From contig NZ_PJJO01000061.1 in NCBI RefSeq assembly GCF_002929535.1, positions 495,902 to 559,901 on the forward strand: 64,000 nucleotides of DNA, given 5' to 3'. Below, piece after piece: positions 1 to 8,531 of the stretch (positions are counted from its first letter, which is position 1; the number at the start of each line of letters is the position of its first letter). The position numbers and the translations under genes are program-made. Source of the stretch: Cryobacterium sp. Y11 (lineage in GTDB: Bacteria; Actinomycetota; Actinomycetes; Actinomycetales; Microbacteriaceae). Under the pieces are notes generated by a model. That model saw only the letters and a list, made by a program, of their open reading frames with translations. It made no database searches and had not been told where the DNA came from.

Positions 1-141
1 GGTGCGGCGAAAGGCTCCGTGGGGCGTGTCGGGAACGGCCTGCAGCGAGTCAAGGCCCGATTCGAGTCGGCGCAATTCGTCGTGGCTGGGGTCGTTGGTC
101 GGTGCGATGCGAATGGTGTCGATTCGAGCGTCAGGTGGCAT
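1..141 (-). CDS. N-terminal part of a probable ABC transporter permease
   Basis: The gene runs off the left edge; 47 codons from ATG at 141 are visible and open throughout. They encode a hydrophilic stretch beginning MPPDARIDTIRIAP with no membrane segment yet, so no domain can be named from the sequence. Its start lies inside the 3' end of the upstream ATPase gene (11-nt overlap), so it is the next cistron of the sulfur operon. After a binding protein and an ATPase, the missing component is the membrane permease, often with a cytosolic N-terminal lead. The function is inferred from position only. Confidence 0.55.
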   Translation of the reverse strand, partial: MPPDARIDTIRIAPTNDPSHDELRRLESGLDSLQAVPDTPHGAFRRT

Positions 142-916
142 TACGGCGAATCTCCTCTCGCAGTTGGTCGGTGATCTCGTCGCCCAATCGGGCAACTTCG
201 GGGGATTCAATCCGGCGGGTTTGGGTGTCGGAGATGGTCCATTCGTTGGCGATGCGCCCGGGGCGCGACGACATCAGCAGAATACGCTGCCCGAGCCGGG
301 CGGCCTCCCGCACGTTGTGCGTGACGAAGACGATGGTGCGGCCGGTCTGACGCCAGACCCGTTCGAGTTCTTCGTGTAGCAGGTCGCGGGTGATGGCATC
401 GAGGGCGGCGAAGGGTTCGTCCATGAGCAGAACTTTGCGGTCCTGCGCGAGCGAGCGGGCCAGCGCTACCCGCTGCCGCATGCCGCCGGAGAGTTCGTGC
501 GGGCGTTTGTCGGCGGCATCGGCCAGGTTGACCAGATCGAGCAGTTCGAGCGCGTCGCCCCAGCGGTCCTTGCGCCGGACCCCGCGCAGTTTTAGGGCCA
601 GCTCCACGTTGCGGCCGGCGGTCAGCCAGGGAAAAAGTGCAGCGTCTTGAAACATGACGGCGGCCTTGCCGCTGGCCACGGTGACGGCGCCCTCGGTCGG
701 CTTCTCCAGTCCGGCAATGATGTTCAGCAGGGTGGACTTGCCGCATCCGCTCGCCCCGAGCAGGCAGACGAACTGGCCAGCCGGAATAGACAGGTTGATG
801 TTATCGAGCACGAGCGGCCCGGTGCCGTAGCGCTTGCCGAGGGCCTCGATCGTGATCGCGGCCGGTTCCAACGCGGTCGGGGATACGGCGACAGAAGCGT
901 CGGTGAGAATGGTCAC
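131..916 (-). CDS. ABC transporter ATP-binding protein, sulfonate/nitrate/taurine type
   Basis: Cytoplasmic ATPase of an importer of the SsuB/TauB/NrtD class, 261 aa. Walker A GASGCGKST, signature LSGGMRQR and Walker B VLLMDEPFAALD are all intact, followed by the H-loop VFVTH. The start is GTG at 916, overlapping the cysN stop by GTGA, which indicates translational coupling. With the lipoprotein binding protein (2345-3391) and the probable permease (1-141) it would form a complete uptake system. Its place among sulfate-reduction genes suggests sulfate or an organosulfonate as substrate, but homologs also carry nitrate or taurine, so the substrate is inferred from context. Confidence 0.88.
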   Translation of the reverse strand: MTILTDASVAVSPTALEPAAITIEALGKRYGTGPLVLDNINLSIPAGQFVCLLGASGCGKSTLLNIIAGLEKPTEGAVTVASGKAAVMFQDAALFPWLTAGRNVELALKLRGVRRKDRWGDALELLDLVNLADAADKRPHELSGGMRQRVALARSLAQDRKVLLMDEPFAALDAITRDLLHEELERVWRQTGRTIVFVTHNVREAARLGQRILLMSSRPGRIANEWTISDTQTRRIESPEVARLGDEITDQLREEIRRNAT

Positions 917-2340
917 GGTGACACTTCCGAGCCAGCACCGGAGCCGTCACCGGCGGGAGTGGCCTCGCCCGGCGCCGTGACGATGCCGGCGGCGAGCGTC
1001 GCGCCGTCCTGCGGGTGAATCACCAGGAACGCGCCGGAGCGGCGGTTCTGCCGGTAGCGTTCCACCGGCAGATCACGCGATAAGCGGATGCTGGCCTGCC
1101 CGATATCGTTCACGGCCAGGCCGGTCGCCGGTTCCGCGCCGAGCGTCGCGAGATTGAGCCTGCCGGTGACGGCACTGATCAGGGCCTGAACGACGGTCGT
1201 GCCGAACTTGACGAGAACGCGCGCTCCCGGTGCGAGCGGGCGCGGATCGAGCCAAAACAGGTCGGCTTCGAGGGTGCGGGTGACCGGCGGAAGGGTACCC
1301 GCTGCTGCAATCACGGCGCCACGGGCGATGTCGAGGTCGTCGGCCAGACGCAGGGCGATCGACTGCGGCGCGAAGGCTTCGTCAAGGGCAACTCCGGCGA
1401 AGTCGATGCCGGTGACCGTGCTGGTTCCGCCGCCGGGTTCGACGCTGACCGTGTCGCCAACCTTGATGCTGCCGCTCGCGACCTGCCCGGCATAGGCCCG
1501 GTAATCGCGGTAGGAGTCGGCGAGTTCGGGGGCGACGACGACCGCTCCCTGCGGGCGCAGCACGAGCTGTACGGGAAGACGAAACGCCTCGATGGCCCGG
1601 CCGGTGGAATCACGATCGTCGATCACGGTGAGGGTTTCGAGCAGTTCGAGCAAGCTCGGTCCGGCATACCAGGGGGTACGCGCCGAACGGTCGACGACGT
1701 TGTCACCGACCAGGGCTGACACGGGAATGACGTGTACCTCACTGGGCAAGCCAGAACCGAGGCCGAGTTCGGCCGTGACCTGGCGAACGCTTGCCTCCAC
1801 CTCGCGGTACGCGGCCTCGTCGTAATCCAAGAGGTCGATCTTGTTGACCGCGATGATCACGTGCGGCACACGCAGCAGGGCGACCACGCTCAGATGCCGG
1901 CGAGTCTGCTCGAGTACCCCCTTACGGGCGTCGATGAGCATGATGACGGCATCCGCTGTGGTGGCGCCGGTGACCATGTTGCGGGTGTATTGCACGTGGC
2001 CGGGGCAGTCGGCGAGTATGAACGATCGGGCGGGCGTCGCGAAGTAGCGGTAGGCCACGTCGATGGTGATGCCCTGTTCGCGCTCGGCGCGCAGGCCGTC
2101 GGTCAGCAGGGCGAAGTCGATGCCGCCGCTCTCACCGCCAAAGCCCCGCTCGGTAGACGTGCGGGCGACCGCTTCGAGCTGGTCGGCGAGAATAGCCTTT
2201 GAGTCGTGCAGTAGCCGGCCCACCAGGGTGGACTTGCCGTCGTCAACCGAACCGGCCGTCGCAAAGCGAAACAGGGTGCCGGCGGGGGCTGAAACGGCGG
2301 CTTCCGCAGCAAGGTTGTGGGTGTCAATCGTCAGGGTCAT
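913..2340 (-). CDS. cysN: Sulfate adenylyltransferase subunit 1 (CysN GTPase)
   Basis: Large GTPase subunit of ATP sulfurylase, which with CysD makes adenosine 5'-phosphosulfate (APS) from sulfate and ATP. The 475-aa protein has G1 GSVDDGKST, G3 DCPGH and G4 NKID, followed by translation-factor-like beta barrels. There is no C-terminal APS kinase (CysC) domain, which fits direct use of APS by the CysH encoded upstream. The start is ATG at 2340, with GGAG about 7 nt before it, 4 nt after the stop of the binding-protein gene. An upstream in-frame ATG would lie inside that gene and is not used here. Unusually, cysN is separated from cysD by the lipoprotein gene. Confidence 0.93.
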   Translation of the reverse strand: MTLTIDTHNLAAEAAVSAPAGTLFRFATAGSVDDGKSTLVGRLLHDSKAILADQLEAVARTSTERGFGGESGGIDFALLTDGLRAEREQGITIDVAYRYFATPARSFILADCPGHVQYTRNMVTGATTADAVIMLIDARKGVLEQTRRHLSVVALLRVPHVIIAVNKIDLLDYDEAAYREVEASVRQVTAELGLGSGLPSEVHVIPVSALVGDNVVDRSARTPWYAGPSLLELLETLTVIDDRDSTGRAIEAFRLPVQLVLRPQGAVVVAPELADSYRDYRAYAGQVASGSIKVGDTVSVEPGGGTSTVTGIDFAGVALDEAFAPQSIALRLADDLDIARGAVIAAAGTLPPVTRTLEADLFWLDPRPLAPGARVLVKFGTTVVQALISAVTGRLNLATLGAEPATGLAVNDIGQASIRLSRDLPVERYRQNRRSGAFLVIHPQDGATLAAGIVTAPGEATPAGDGSGAGSEVSP

Positions 2341-2344
2341 ATGA

Positions 2345-3391
2345 TTACTCCGTTCCGAGTCCGGCGGCCGATATGGGCGCACCTGTCGCTGCGGCAAGAA
2401 TGCCGTTGAGCTGGGTCAGGTCAAACAAACCAATGAGGTTGCCGTCTTTGGCGGTGCCGGAAGCGACCGCATGCTCAAACGAAACCTCAAAGGTGCTGGC
2501 CAGGGGATCATTGCTAAAGCGCAGGGCTCCCAGGGCGCGGTCGATGACCGCGTCAGCGAGTGGCTTTCCGGTATCGGCGGCCAGTTTCTTATTGATCACG
2601 GCGGCCGCCTCGTTCGGGTACTCATTCAGCCAGGCAATGGATGCCGTGTGTCCCTGAAGCAGCGCTCGAACGGTCTCCGGGTGGTCCCGGTTGAAATCCG
2701 CGCGGACCAGCAGCACGGTCGTGGGAAACGCGCCGTTCGGCCAGAGGTCTGCCTCGTCGACGAGTACGTGAGCATCCGCTTCGAGCACCAGGCGGGATAC
2801 CCACGGTTCGGGTAGCCACGCACCGTCGATCTGCCCACCCTGAAGCAGAGTGAGTGCCTGGGCGCTGTCGGTCGGGGCAACCGTCACGTCGCCGCCACCG
2901 GTGATGCTGGTCGCGTACCCCTCGCTTTTCAGCCAGGAGCGCAGGGCTACGTCCTGGGTATTACCGAGCTGCGGGGAGGCGAGAATCGTGCCGGTCAAAT
3001 CGGCGGGGGAGTCGATACCGTCGCGCACGACGAGGGCTGCGCCGCCAGTGGTGGCACCGGCAACGATCACGGCTGACCGTCCAGCGCTTTGCACGAAGGT
3101 GTTCACGGCCGGGTTCGGGCCCACATAGGCGGCATCGATTGCTCCGGCACTGAGCGCTTCGATGGCGGCCGGACCCGCTCCGAAAGCCTGGGCGTTCAGG
3201 GTTGTCTCGCCGAGGGCGTCGGTGAAGAATCCCTTCTCGAGGCCGACCAGGGCCGGGGCGTGGGTGAGGTTGTCGAAGTAGCCGAGGCGGACTTCCTGGA
3301 CCGGCCCGGTGGCCGCGGCCGCACCGGAGCATCCGCTCAGCAGAAGCGTCGCGGCCACGGTCACGCCGACCGCAAAGATGGGCGCGCGCAT
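2345..3391 (-). CDS. ABC transporter substrate-binding lipoprotein (SsuA/TauA/NrtA-like)
   Basis: Secreted substrate-binding protein of an ABC importer, 348 aa. The N-terminus is a lipoprotein signal peptide with lipobox LLLSGC and Cys21 as the lipid anchor, so it should sit on the outer face of the membrane. The body has the periplasmic-binding fold typical of sulfonate, taurine and nitrate binders (RLGYFDNLTHAPALVGLEKG, then GAIDAAYVGPNPAV). The ATG at 3391 overlaps the cysD stop by one base (TGATG). It lies between cysD and cysN, so uptake and activation of the sulfur source would be co-transcribed. The exact ligand cannot be read from the sequence. Confidence 0.85.
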   Translation of the reverse strand: MRAPIFAVGVTVAATLLLSGCSGAAAATGPVQEVRLGYFDNLTHAPALVGLEKGFFTDALGETTLNAQAFGAGPAAIEALSAGAIDAAYVGPNPAVNTFVQSAGRSAVIVAGATTGGAALVVRDGIDSPADLTGTILASPQLGNTQDVALRSWLKSEGYATSITGGGDVTVAPTDSAQALTLLQGGQIDGAWLPEPWVSRLVLEADAHVLVDEADLWPNGAFPTTVLLVRADFNRDHPETVRALLQGHTASIAWLNEYPNEAAAVINKKLAADTGKPLADAVIDRALGALRFSNDPLASTFEVSFEHAVASGTAKDGNLIGLFDLTQLNGILAAATGAPISAAGLGTE

Positions 3392-4305
3392 CAGAAGTAG
3401 CCTTCCTTCTTGCGGTCCTCCATGGCGGCTTCTGAGATGCGGTCGTCGGCGCGGGTCGCGCCGCGTTCGGTGATGGTCGATACGCCCACCTCGCGCACAA
3501 CATCGGCAACGGATGCCGCGAGCGAGTCGACCGCGCCGGTGCAGCTCATATCGCCCACCGTTCGGTACCGCACCGTGCGTGTTTCGACGGTTTCGTCGGC
3601 CCTCGCCGGGCTGACCGGGCTGACCGCGCGCCACATGTTGTCGCGGCGGTAGACCTCACGCTCGTGCGCGTAGTACAGCGGGGGCAGCTCGATGTTTTCG
3701 CGTTCGATGTAGCGCCAGACGTTGAGTTCGGTCCAATTACTGATCGGAAAGGCACGCACGTGCTGGCCGACCGTGTGGCGGCCGTTGTAGAGGTTCCACA
3801 GTTCTGGACGCTGGTTGCGCGGGTCCCACTGGCCGAATTCGTCGCGCAATGAGAGGATGCGCTCCTTGGCGCGGGCCTTGTCTTCGTCGCGGCGGGCGCC
3901 GCCGAAGACGGCGTCGTGCCGGCCGGCCGCGATCGCATCGAGTAGCGGCAGGGTCTGCAAGGGGTTGCGGGTGCCGTCGGCGCGTTCGACCAGGCGGCCG
4001 TCGCTGATGTAGTCCTCAACCTTGGCGACGGTCAGCCGAACCCCGTGTGCTGCCACGGTCTTGTCGCGAAACTCAAGCACCTCGGGAAAGTTGTGACCGG
4101 TGTCAACGTGCAGCAGCGCGAGGGGAATCTTGCCCGGCCAGAACGCCTTCGCGGCGAGGTGCAGCACCACGACGGAATCCTTGCCGCCGGAAAACAGCAG
4201 CACAGGGCGTTCGAACTCGGCGACGACCTCGCGAATGATGTGGATCGCTTCGCTCTCAAGCACGTCGAGTTCGGAGAGGCGGTGCGAAGCAATTGACGTG
4301 GTCAC
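3391..4305 (-). CDS. cysD: Sulfate adenylyltransferase subunit 2 (CysD)
   Basis: Catalytic small subunit of ATP sulfurylase; it forms APS together with CysN. The PP-loop LLFSGGKDS is near residue 40, and the PAPS-reductase-like family residues follow (HVDTGHNFPE, GARRDEDKARAKER). With GTG at 4305 the protein is 304 aa, the usual CysD length, and the start overlaps the cysH stop as GTGA, like the other junctions here. An ATG at 4320 would add five residues and is the main alternative. The 3' end overlaps the lipoprotein gene by one base. Confidence 0.93.
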   Translation of the reverse strand: MTTSIASHRLSELDVLESEAIHIIREVVAEFERPVLLFSGGKDSVVVLHLAAKAFWPGKIPLALLHVDTGHNFPEVLEFRDKTVAAHGVRLTVAKVEDYISDGRLVERADGTRNPLQTLPLLDAIAAGRHDAVFGGARRDEDKARAKERILSLRDEFGQWDPRNQRPELWNLYNGRHTVGQHVRAFPISNWTELNVWRYIERENIELPPLYYAHEREVYRRDNMWRAVSPVSPARADETVETRTVRYRTVGDMSCTGAVDSLAASVADVVREVGVSTITERGATRADDRISEAAMEDRKKEGYF

Positions 4306-5102
4306 AGGTGGAGCCCGCATTCTGTCTTGTCGAGGGTGGCCCAGCGGCCGGAACGGGGATCGGCACCCACCGCAACGGGCTGGGTGCAGGGGGCACAACC
4401 GATAGAGGGGTAGCCCTGAGAGAGCAACACGTTCACTGGAACCTGATGCAGGGTGGCATAGTCCATCAGCTCGTCGTAGCTCCAGGCGGCAACGGGGTTG
4501 ACCTTGACCAGGCCGTTGCGTTCGTCCCAGGTGACCAGCGGCGTGTTGGCGCGAGTGGGGGCCTCGTCGCGGCGCACCCCGGTGAACCACAGTTCGTAAC
4601 CATTGAGCGAGCGCTGCAACGGTTCGACCTTGCGCATCGCGCAGCAGGCGTTCGGGTCGCGGGCAAACAGCTCGGCGCCGTGCGCGGCATCGTGCTCGGG
4701 CACCGTCGTGAGCGGCAGCACGTCGACGACCGTTACCGGCAGGGCTGCAGCGACCGCATCGCGAGTCTCATAGGTTTCGGCAAAGTGATAGCCGGTGTCG
4801 AGAAACAACACGTCGACGCCGGGAAGCTGCTGCGACACTATCTCGGGCAGCACCGCATCGGCCATCGAGCAGGCGACGGCCACGGAGTCGGCGTTGAAAT
4901 TGCGGGCGACCCAGGCGACGACCTCGGCCGCAGTCGCCTCGCGACCGTTGGCCTTGGCGGCTGCAGCGAGTTCGACCGAGCCGTGTTCGGCGACGGCCTG
5001 CAACTCGGCGGACGTACGGCGCGGCGGCAACGGGCGAGTGGGAGCAGCGGATGCTGTGGCTCGCGCATTCAGTTTGTCGGCGTTGAGGTTGATGGCGCTC
5101 AT
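4302..5102 (-). CDS. cysH: Adenylyl-sulfate (APS) reductase, thioredoxin-dependent
   Basis: Reduces activated sulfate to sulfite using thioredoxin. The 266-aa protein carries the four cysteines that bind a [4Fe-4S] cluster in bacterial APS reductases: the pair Cys153-Cys154 and the motif Cys236-x2-Cys239 (GCAPC). The C-terminal catalytic Cys262 is in ECGLHL. The cluster cysteines and the absence of a CysC kinase in the operon favour APS over PAPS as substrate. The ATG at 5102 overlaps the sir stop as ATGA. It is the second cistron of the sulfur operon. Confidence 0.93.
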   Translation of the reverse strand: MSAINLNADKLNARATASAAPTRPLPPRRTSAELQAVAEHGSVELAAAAKANGREATAAEVVAWVARNFNADSVAVACSMADAVLPEIVSQQLPGVDVLFLDTGYHFAETYETRDAVAAALPVTVVDVLPLTTVPEHDAAHGAELFARDPNACCAMRKVEPLQRSLNGYELWFTGVRRDEAPTRANTPLVTWDERNGLVKVNPVAAWSYDELMDYATLHQVPVNVLLSQGYPSIGCAPCTQPVAVGADPRSGRWATLDKTECGLHL

Positions 5103-6808
5103 TTGAGGTTCTCCTCGTCGACGCGGTGCGCCCACTGGGCAAAGGTCTCGTCGTCGGTGCGGGCGGCCAGAAAGCGGCGCACGAGGCGTTCAACGTAGTC
5201 GGCGAGGTCATCGGCGGTCACCTTGAGGCCGCGCACGGTGCGGCCGAGGCCGGCCTCATCGCGGTCGACCGAGGCGAGGCCGCCGCCGAGGTGCACCTGA
5301 AAACCGGGGGTCGAGCCGCCGTTTCCATCCGGCAGCAACTGACCCTTGAGCCCGATGTCCGCCGCCTGAATGCGGGCGCAGGAGTTGGGGCATCCGTTTA
5401 CGTGCAGGGTGATCGGGTGCGGGGCTTTGATGCCGGCGAGGCGCTTCTCGAGCTCGAGGATGGCATCCGTTGCCGTTTGCTTGGTCTCGACGATGGCTAG
5501 CTTGCAGAATTCAATGCCCGTGCACGCGACGGTGGAACGGCGGAACAAGCTAGGGCGGGCCGACAGCCCGAGCTCGTCGAGGGCCACGATGAGCGGCTCA
5601 ACGTGTTCCTCGGCCACGTCGAGCACCACGATTTTCTGGTGCGGGGTCGTGCGCAGCCGCGTCGAACCGTGGGCTTCGAGCAGGTCGGCGAGCTTCGTCA
5701 GGGTCTGGCCGGAGACACGACCAACGAAGGGGGCGACGCCAATGTAGAAGCGGCCGTCCTTCTGCTTGTGCACGCCGATGTGGTCGCCCTGCGTCTTGGG
5801 TCGAGGCGCTGGCGGACCGTCAGGCAGGGTGTAGCCGAGATATTCGTCTTCGAGAATACGACGGAACTTCTCGGTGCCCCAGTCGGCCAACAGAAACTTC
5901 AGCCGTGCCTTGCCACGCAGGCGCCGGTAGCCGTAGTCCCGAAAGATCGAGGTGACGCCGCGCCAGACATCTGACACGCGGTCTTCGGCCACGAAGGCGC
6001 CGAGCCGTTCGGCAAAGCGCGGGGTGGTACTGAGGGCGCCGCCGACCCACAGGTCATAACCGATGCCGAGCTCGGGATGGTCGACGGCGACGAGGCCGAT
6101 GTCGTTGATCTCATGCACAACGTCCTGGCTGGGATGGCCGGTGATGGCCGTCTTGAATTTGCGGGGCAGGTTGGCGAATTCGTCGGTGCCGAGATACTTG
6201 CGCGCGATCTCATTGATGGCCGCGGTGGGGTCAATGAGTTCGTCGGCGGCAATGCCGGCCACAGGGGAGCCGAGAAACACGCGCGGTACATCGCCGCAAG
6301 CCTGGGTTGTCTCCAGGCCGACGGCCTCCAGGCGACGCCAGATTTCGGGCATGTCCTCGATCTGGATCCAGTGCAGCTGCACGTTCTGGCGGTCGGTGAT
6401 GTCGGCGACGTCGCGCCCGAAGTCGCGGGAAACCTCACCGATCACTCGGGCCTGCTCGGTGGTGAGCTGGCCACCATCGATGCGCACGCGCAGCATGAAA
6501 TAGCGGTCTTCGAGTTCGTGCGGCTCGAGCGTGGCGGTCTTGCCGCCGTCGATGCCGGGCTTGCGCTGCGTGTAGAGACCCCACCAGCGAAAACGGCCGT
6601 GCAGGTCGGTGGCGTCAATCGAGTCGAAACCCTGCTTGGAATAGATTTCTTCGATGCGGCCACGTACAGCGAGGCCGTTATCGATCTGTTTCCAGACCTC
6701 GTTGCCGTTGAGCGGTTCGGTGCCGTCGATCTTCCACTGGCCGTTCGGGCGCGTCTGCACTCGGGCCGTTCGGGTGGGTGCTGCACTCTCGCTCAGTTTC
6801 GGCGACAC
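5099..6808 (-). CDS. sir: Ferredoxin-dependent sulfite reductase (SirA/NirA family)
   Basis: Six-electron reduction of sulfite to sulfide with siroheme and [4Fe-4S] cofactors; 569 aa. Two ferredoxin-like halves are followed by the cluster/siroheme cysteines Cys429-x5-Cys435 and Cys473-x3-Cys477 (NGCPNSC). Tyr79 and Cys171 are spaced exactly like the Tyr69-Cys161 pair that is covalently linked in the Mycobacterium tuberculosis enzyme, which favours sulfite over nitrite as substrate. The GTG at 6808 has a good ribosome site (GAAGGAG) upstream. It is the first gene of the leftward operon and depends on the siroheme genes at 16783-22923. The separate nirBD genes also argue that this one works on sulfite. 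Confidence 0.92.
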   Translation of the reverse strand: MSPKLSESAAPTRTARVQTRPNGQWKIDGTEPLNGNEVWKQIDNGLAVRGRIEEIYSKQGFDSIDATDLHGRFRWWGLYTQRKPGIDGGKTATLEPHELEDRYFMLRVRIDGGQLTTEQARVIGEVSRDFGRDVADITDRQNVQLHWIQIEDMPEIWRRLEAVGLETTQACGDVPRVFLGSPVAGIAADELIDPTAAINEIARKYLGTDEFANLPRKFKTAITGHPSQDVVHEINDIGLVAVDHPELGIGYDLWVGGALSTTPRFAERLGAFVAEDRVSDVWRGVTSIFRDYGYRRLRGKARLKFLLADWGTEKFRRILEDEYLGYTLPDGPPAPRPKTQGDHIGVHKQKDGRFYIGVAPFVGRVSGQTLTKLADLLEAHGSTRLRTTPHQKIVVLDVAEEHVEPLIVALDELGLSARPSLFRRSTVACTGIEFCKLAIVETKQTATDAILELEKRLAGIKAPHPITLHVNGCPNSCARIQAADIGLKGQLLPDGNGGSTPGFQVHLGGGLASVDRDEAGLGRTVRGLKVTADDLADYVERLVRRFLAARTDDETFAQWAHRVDEENLK

Positions 6809-7025
6809 GATTGCTCCTTCTGGTCTCGAACGACGATCGACATCAACCGCCGCGCGTTGTAGAAAAGCTAGCTACTCCCGCGCGTTTTGCGCTCAAACGG
6901 GGGTAACGCCCGGTCACGGAAGGTAGCACAACGTCACAATGCACCGCCTAGCACCGGCGGCGTTATGGTGGCCCCCGAGAAGGGTCCATGACATTGGCCC
7001 GGCCCGGCCCCCGTAGGCTAGGCAC
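6809..7025. promoter_or_regulatory. Divergent intergenic region sir / ftsY
   Basis: This 217-bp gap separates the leftward sulfur operon from rightward ftsY. It must hold the sulfur operon promoter, but no box is convincing on the minus strand. The ftsY side has a -10 hexamer TAGGCT at 7014-7019. The middle (about 6960-7010) is very GC-rich. No riboswitch was recognised. Confidence 0.5.
7014..7019 (+). promoter_or_regulatory. -10 box of ftsY (leaderless layout)
   Basis: TAGGCT fits the actinobacterial -10 consensus TANNNT and lies exactly 6 nt before the ftsY ATG, so transcription would begin at or next to the start codon. No Shine-Dalgarno sequence is seen. Confidence 0.6.
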
Positions 7026-7901
7026 ATGGCTGAACGCACCCCCTGGTCCCTCTCCGGCGCACTGCGCGGAATGTTCACGAAGAAGACCATCGACGCCGAC
7101 ACCTGGGACGACCTTGAAGACGCCCTACTGAAGGCGGACTTCGGCCCCACCGTCACCGAATCGGTCGTCGCCGACCTCCGCACCAAGGTCGCCAAATACA
7201 ACACGACCGACCCGGCTGATTTACAACGGATGCTGCGCGAGGGCATCGAGGAACGGCTCTCGGTTCTCGACTCCACGCTGACGCTCTCCGAGCGCCCAGC
7301 GGTCGTGCTCGTCGTCGGCGTCAACGGTGTAGGCAAAACGACCACGATTGGCAAATTCGCCAAGTTTCTGCACACCTACGGCCGCAGCGTCGTGATCGGT
7401 GCGGCGGACACGTTTAGGGCCGGTGCGGTCGAGCAGTTGGCAACCTGGGCAGAGCGAGCTGGGGCGCAGATTGTCAAGCCGCAGATGACCGGCCAGGATC
7501 CGGCATCCGTCGCCTTTCAGACCGTGGAGAAGGCGAAGAACGAGGGCATTGAGATCGTGCTCATCGACACCGCTGGTCGATTGCAGACCAAGGGCGGCCT
7601 GATGGACGAGCTCACCAAAATTCGCCGCGTCGTCGAGAAGCAGGGGCCGATCGCCGAAGTTCTGCTCGTGCTGGATGCAACGACCGGCCAGAACGGGCTC
7701 GCCCAGGCTGAAGCCTTCATTGAGCATGCCGGAGTGACCGGCCTCGTATTGACCAAGCTGGATGGCTCGGCGCGTGGCGGTTTCGTGCTGGCCGTGCAGG
7801 AGAAGACCGGCATTCCGATCAAACTGGTCGGGCAGGGTGAGGGCATCAACGACCTCACCGGTTTCACCCCGCACGTGTTCGCGCAAAAACTCGTCGGCTG
7901 A
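7026..7901 (+). CDS. ftsY: Signal recognition particle receptor FtsY
   Basis: GTPase that docks the SRP-ribosome complex at the membrane. The 291-aa protein has the N domain (about 1-90) and the G domain with P-loop GVNGVGKTTT, DTFRAGAVEQL, DTAGR and TKLDG. It lacks the long acidic A domain found in enterobacterial FtsY, as is common in Gram-positives. The partner gene ffh is about 2.8 kb downstream. The ATG has a TANNNT box 6 nt upstream and no ribosome site, suggesting a leaderless mRNA. Confidence 0.96.
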   Translation: MAERTPWSLSGALRGMFTKKTIDADTWDDLEDALLKADFGPTVTESVVADLRTKVAKYNTTDPADLQRMLREGIEERLSVLDSTLTLSERPAVVLVVGVNGVGKTTTIGKFAKFLHTYGRSVVIGAADTFRAGAVEQLATWAERAGAQIVKPQMTGQDPASVAFQTVEKAKNEGIEIVLIDTAGRLQTKGGLMDELTKIRRVVEKQGPIAEVLLVLDATTGQNGLAQAEAFIEHAGVTGLVLTKLDGSARGGFVLAVQEKTGIPIKLVGQGEGINDLTGFTPHVFAQKLVG

Positions 7902-7924
7902 TCGAAAAACCTTAGAGGAGCACT

Positions 7925-8428
7925 ATGAGCATCGAACACGATTTCTTTGGAATTCTCGGCGACGACGACGAGGGTGAGGTCTACTGGTCCGACTCCGCCG
8001 AACTCGGCGACCAGAGCGTCGAGGTAGACCTCAGCTCGCCCGACGAGGCCTCGGTCACGACCGAAGCCCTCGACATCGCCGCGGCAATGATTAGCTCGAT
8101 CGAAGACCTCGACTCGCAGGTGCGGGAGTCTCTCGTGGCCGACCTGTCCGCCGAGGTCTCGGTGACCAGCCAGTACATCGCGGAGCAGCTCGACGAGATG
8201 GACGCAGAGGCGATCGAAGACGCCATAATCTGGGATTCCGGTGACCAGCAGATCGACTTCCTGCGATCGCTGCGCCTCCAGCGCATTGGTTTTCACCCGC
8301 AGCACAGCGGAGGCGAGGCCCCCTTCGCGATCCTCGAGTACGCGATCAGCCCCGACGACACCGACGGCCTGCTCGTCGTCACGATCGATGTGCACGGCGA
8401 CACCGTCCTGGTAGCCCTAGACAACTAA
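7925..8428 (+). CDS. DUF2004 family protein
   Basis: Acidic soluble protein of 167 aa, resembling the actinobacterial DUF2004 family (cystatin-like fold, unknown function). It starts MSIEHDFFGIL, is rich in Asp and Glu through the first half, and has no signal peptide or membrane segment. ATG at 7925 is preceded by GAGGAG, and the gene follows ftsY by 23 nt, so the two are probably co-transcribed. A palindromic repeat begins 8 nt after its stop. No function can be assigned. Confidence 0.7.
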   Translation: MSIEHDFFGILGDDDEGEVYWSDSAELGDQSVEVDLSSPDEASVTTEALDIAAAMISSIEDLDSQVRESLVADLSAEVSVTSQYIAEQLDEMDAEAIEDAIIWDSGDQQIDFLRSLRLQRIGFHPQHSGGEAPFAILEYAISPDDTDGLLVVTIDVHGDTVLVALDN

Positions 8429-8435
8429 GCCTTCT

Positions 8436-8504
8436 GGACGGGGCCCGGGCCCCGTCCACTGGCACCGTTTATACACTGGGCCCCGGTTCATAAGGTGGGC
8501 CCGG
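8436..8504 (+). repeat. Intergenic triple-palindrome repeat, copy A
   Basis: It begins with a perfect 22-bp palindrome (GGACGGGGCCC / GGGCCCCGTCC, 8436-8457). A degraded version of the GTTTATAAAC palindrome follows (GTTTATACAC with one intact CTGGGCCC arm), then the GTTCATAAGGTGGGCCC tail shared with copy B at 12319. It lies between convergent genes, 8 nt after a plus-strand stop. A hairpin of this strength could act as a bidirectional terminator or mRNA 3' end stabiliser. Confidence 0.85.
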
Positions 8505-8531
8505 AGCGCGAATGACAGACCAGCCCGCAAG

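Noticed and set aside
6809..7025. Riboswitch upstream of the sulfur operon
   Set aside because: No SAM-type or other conserved stem pattern could be drawn; left as unspecified regulatory region.
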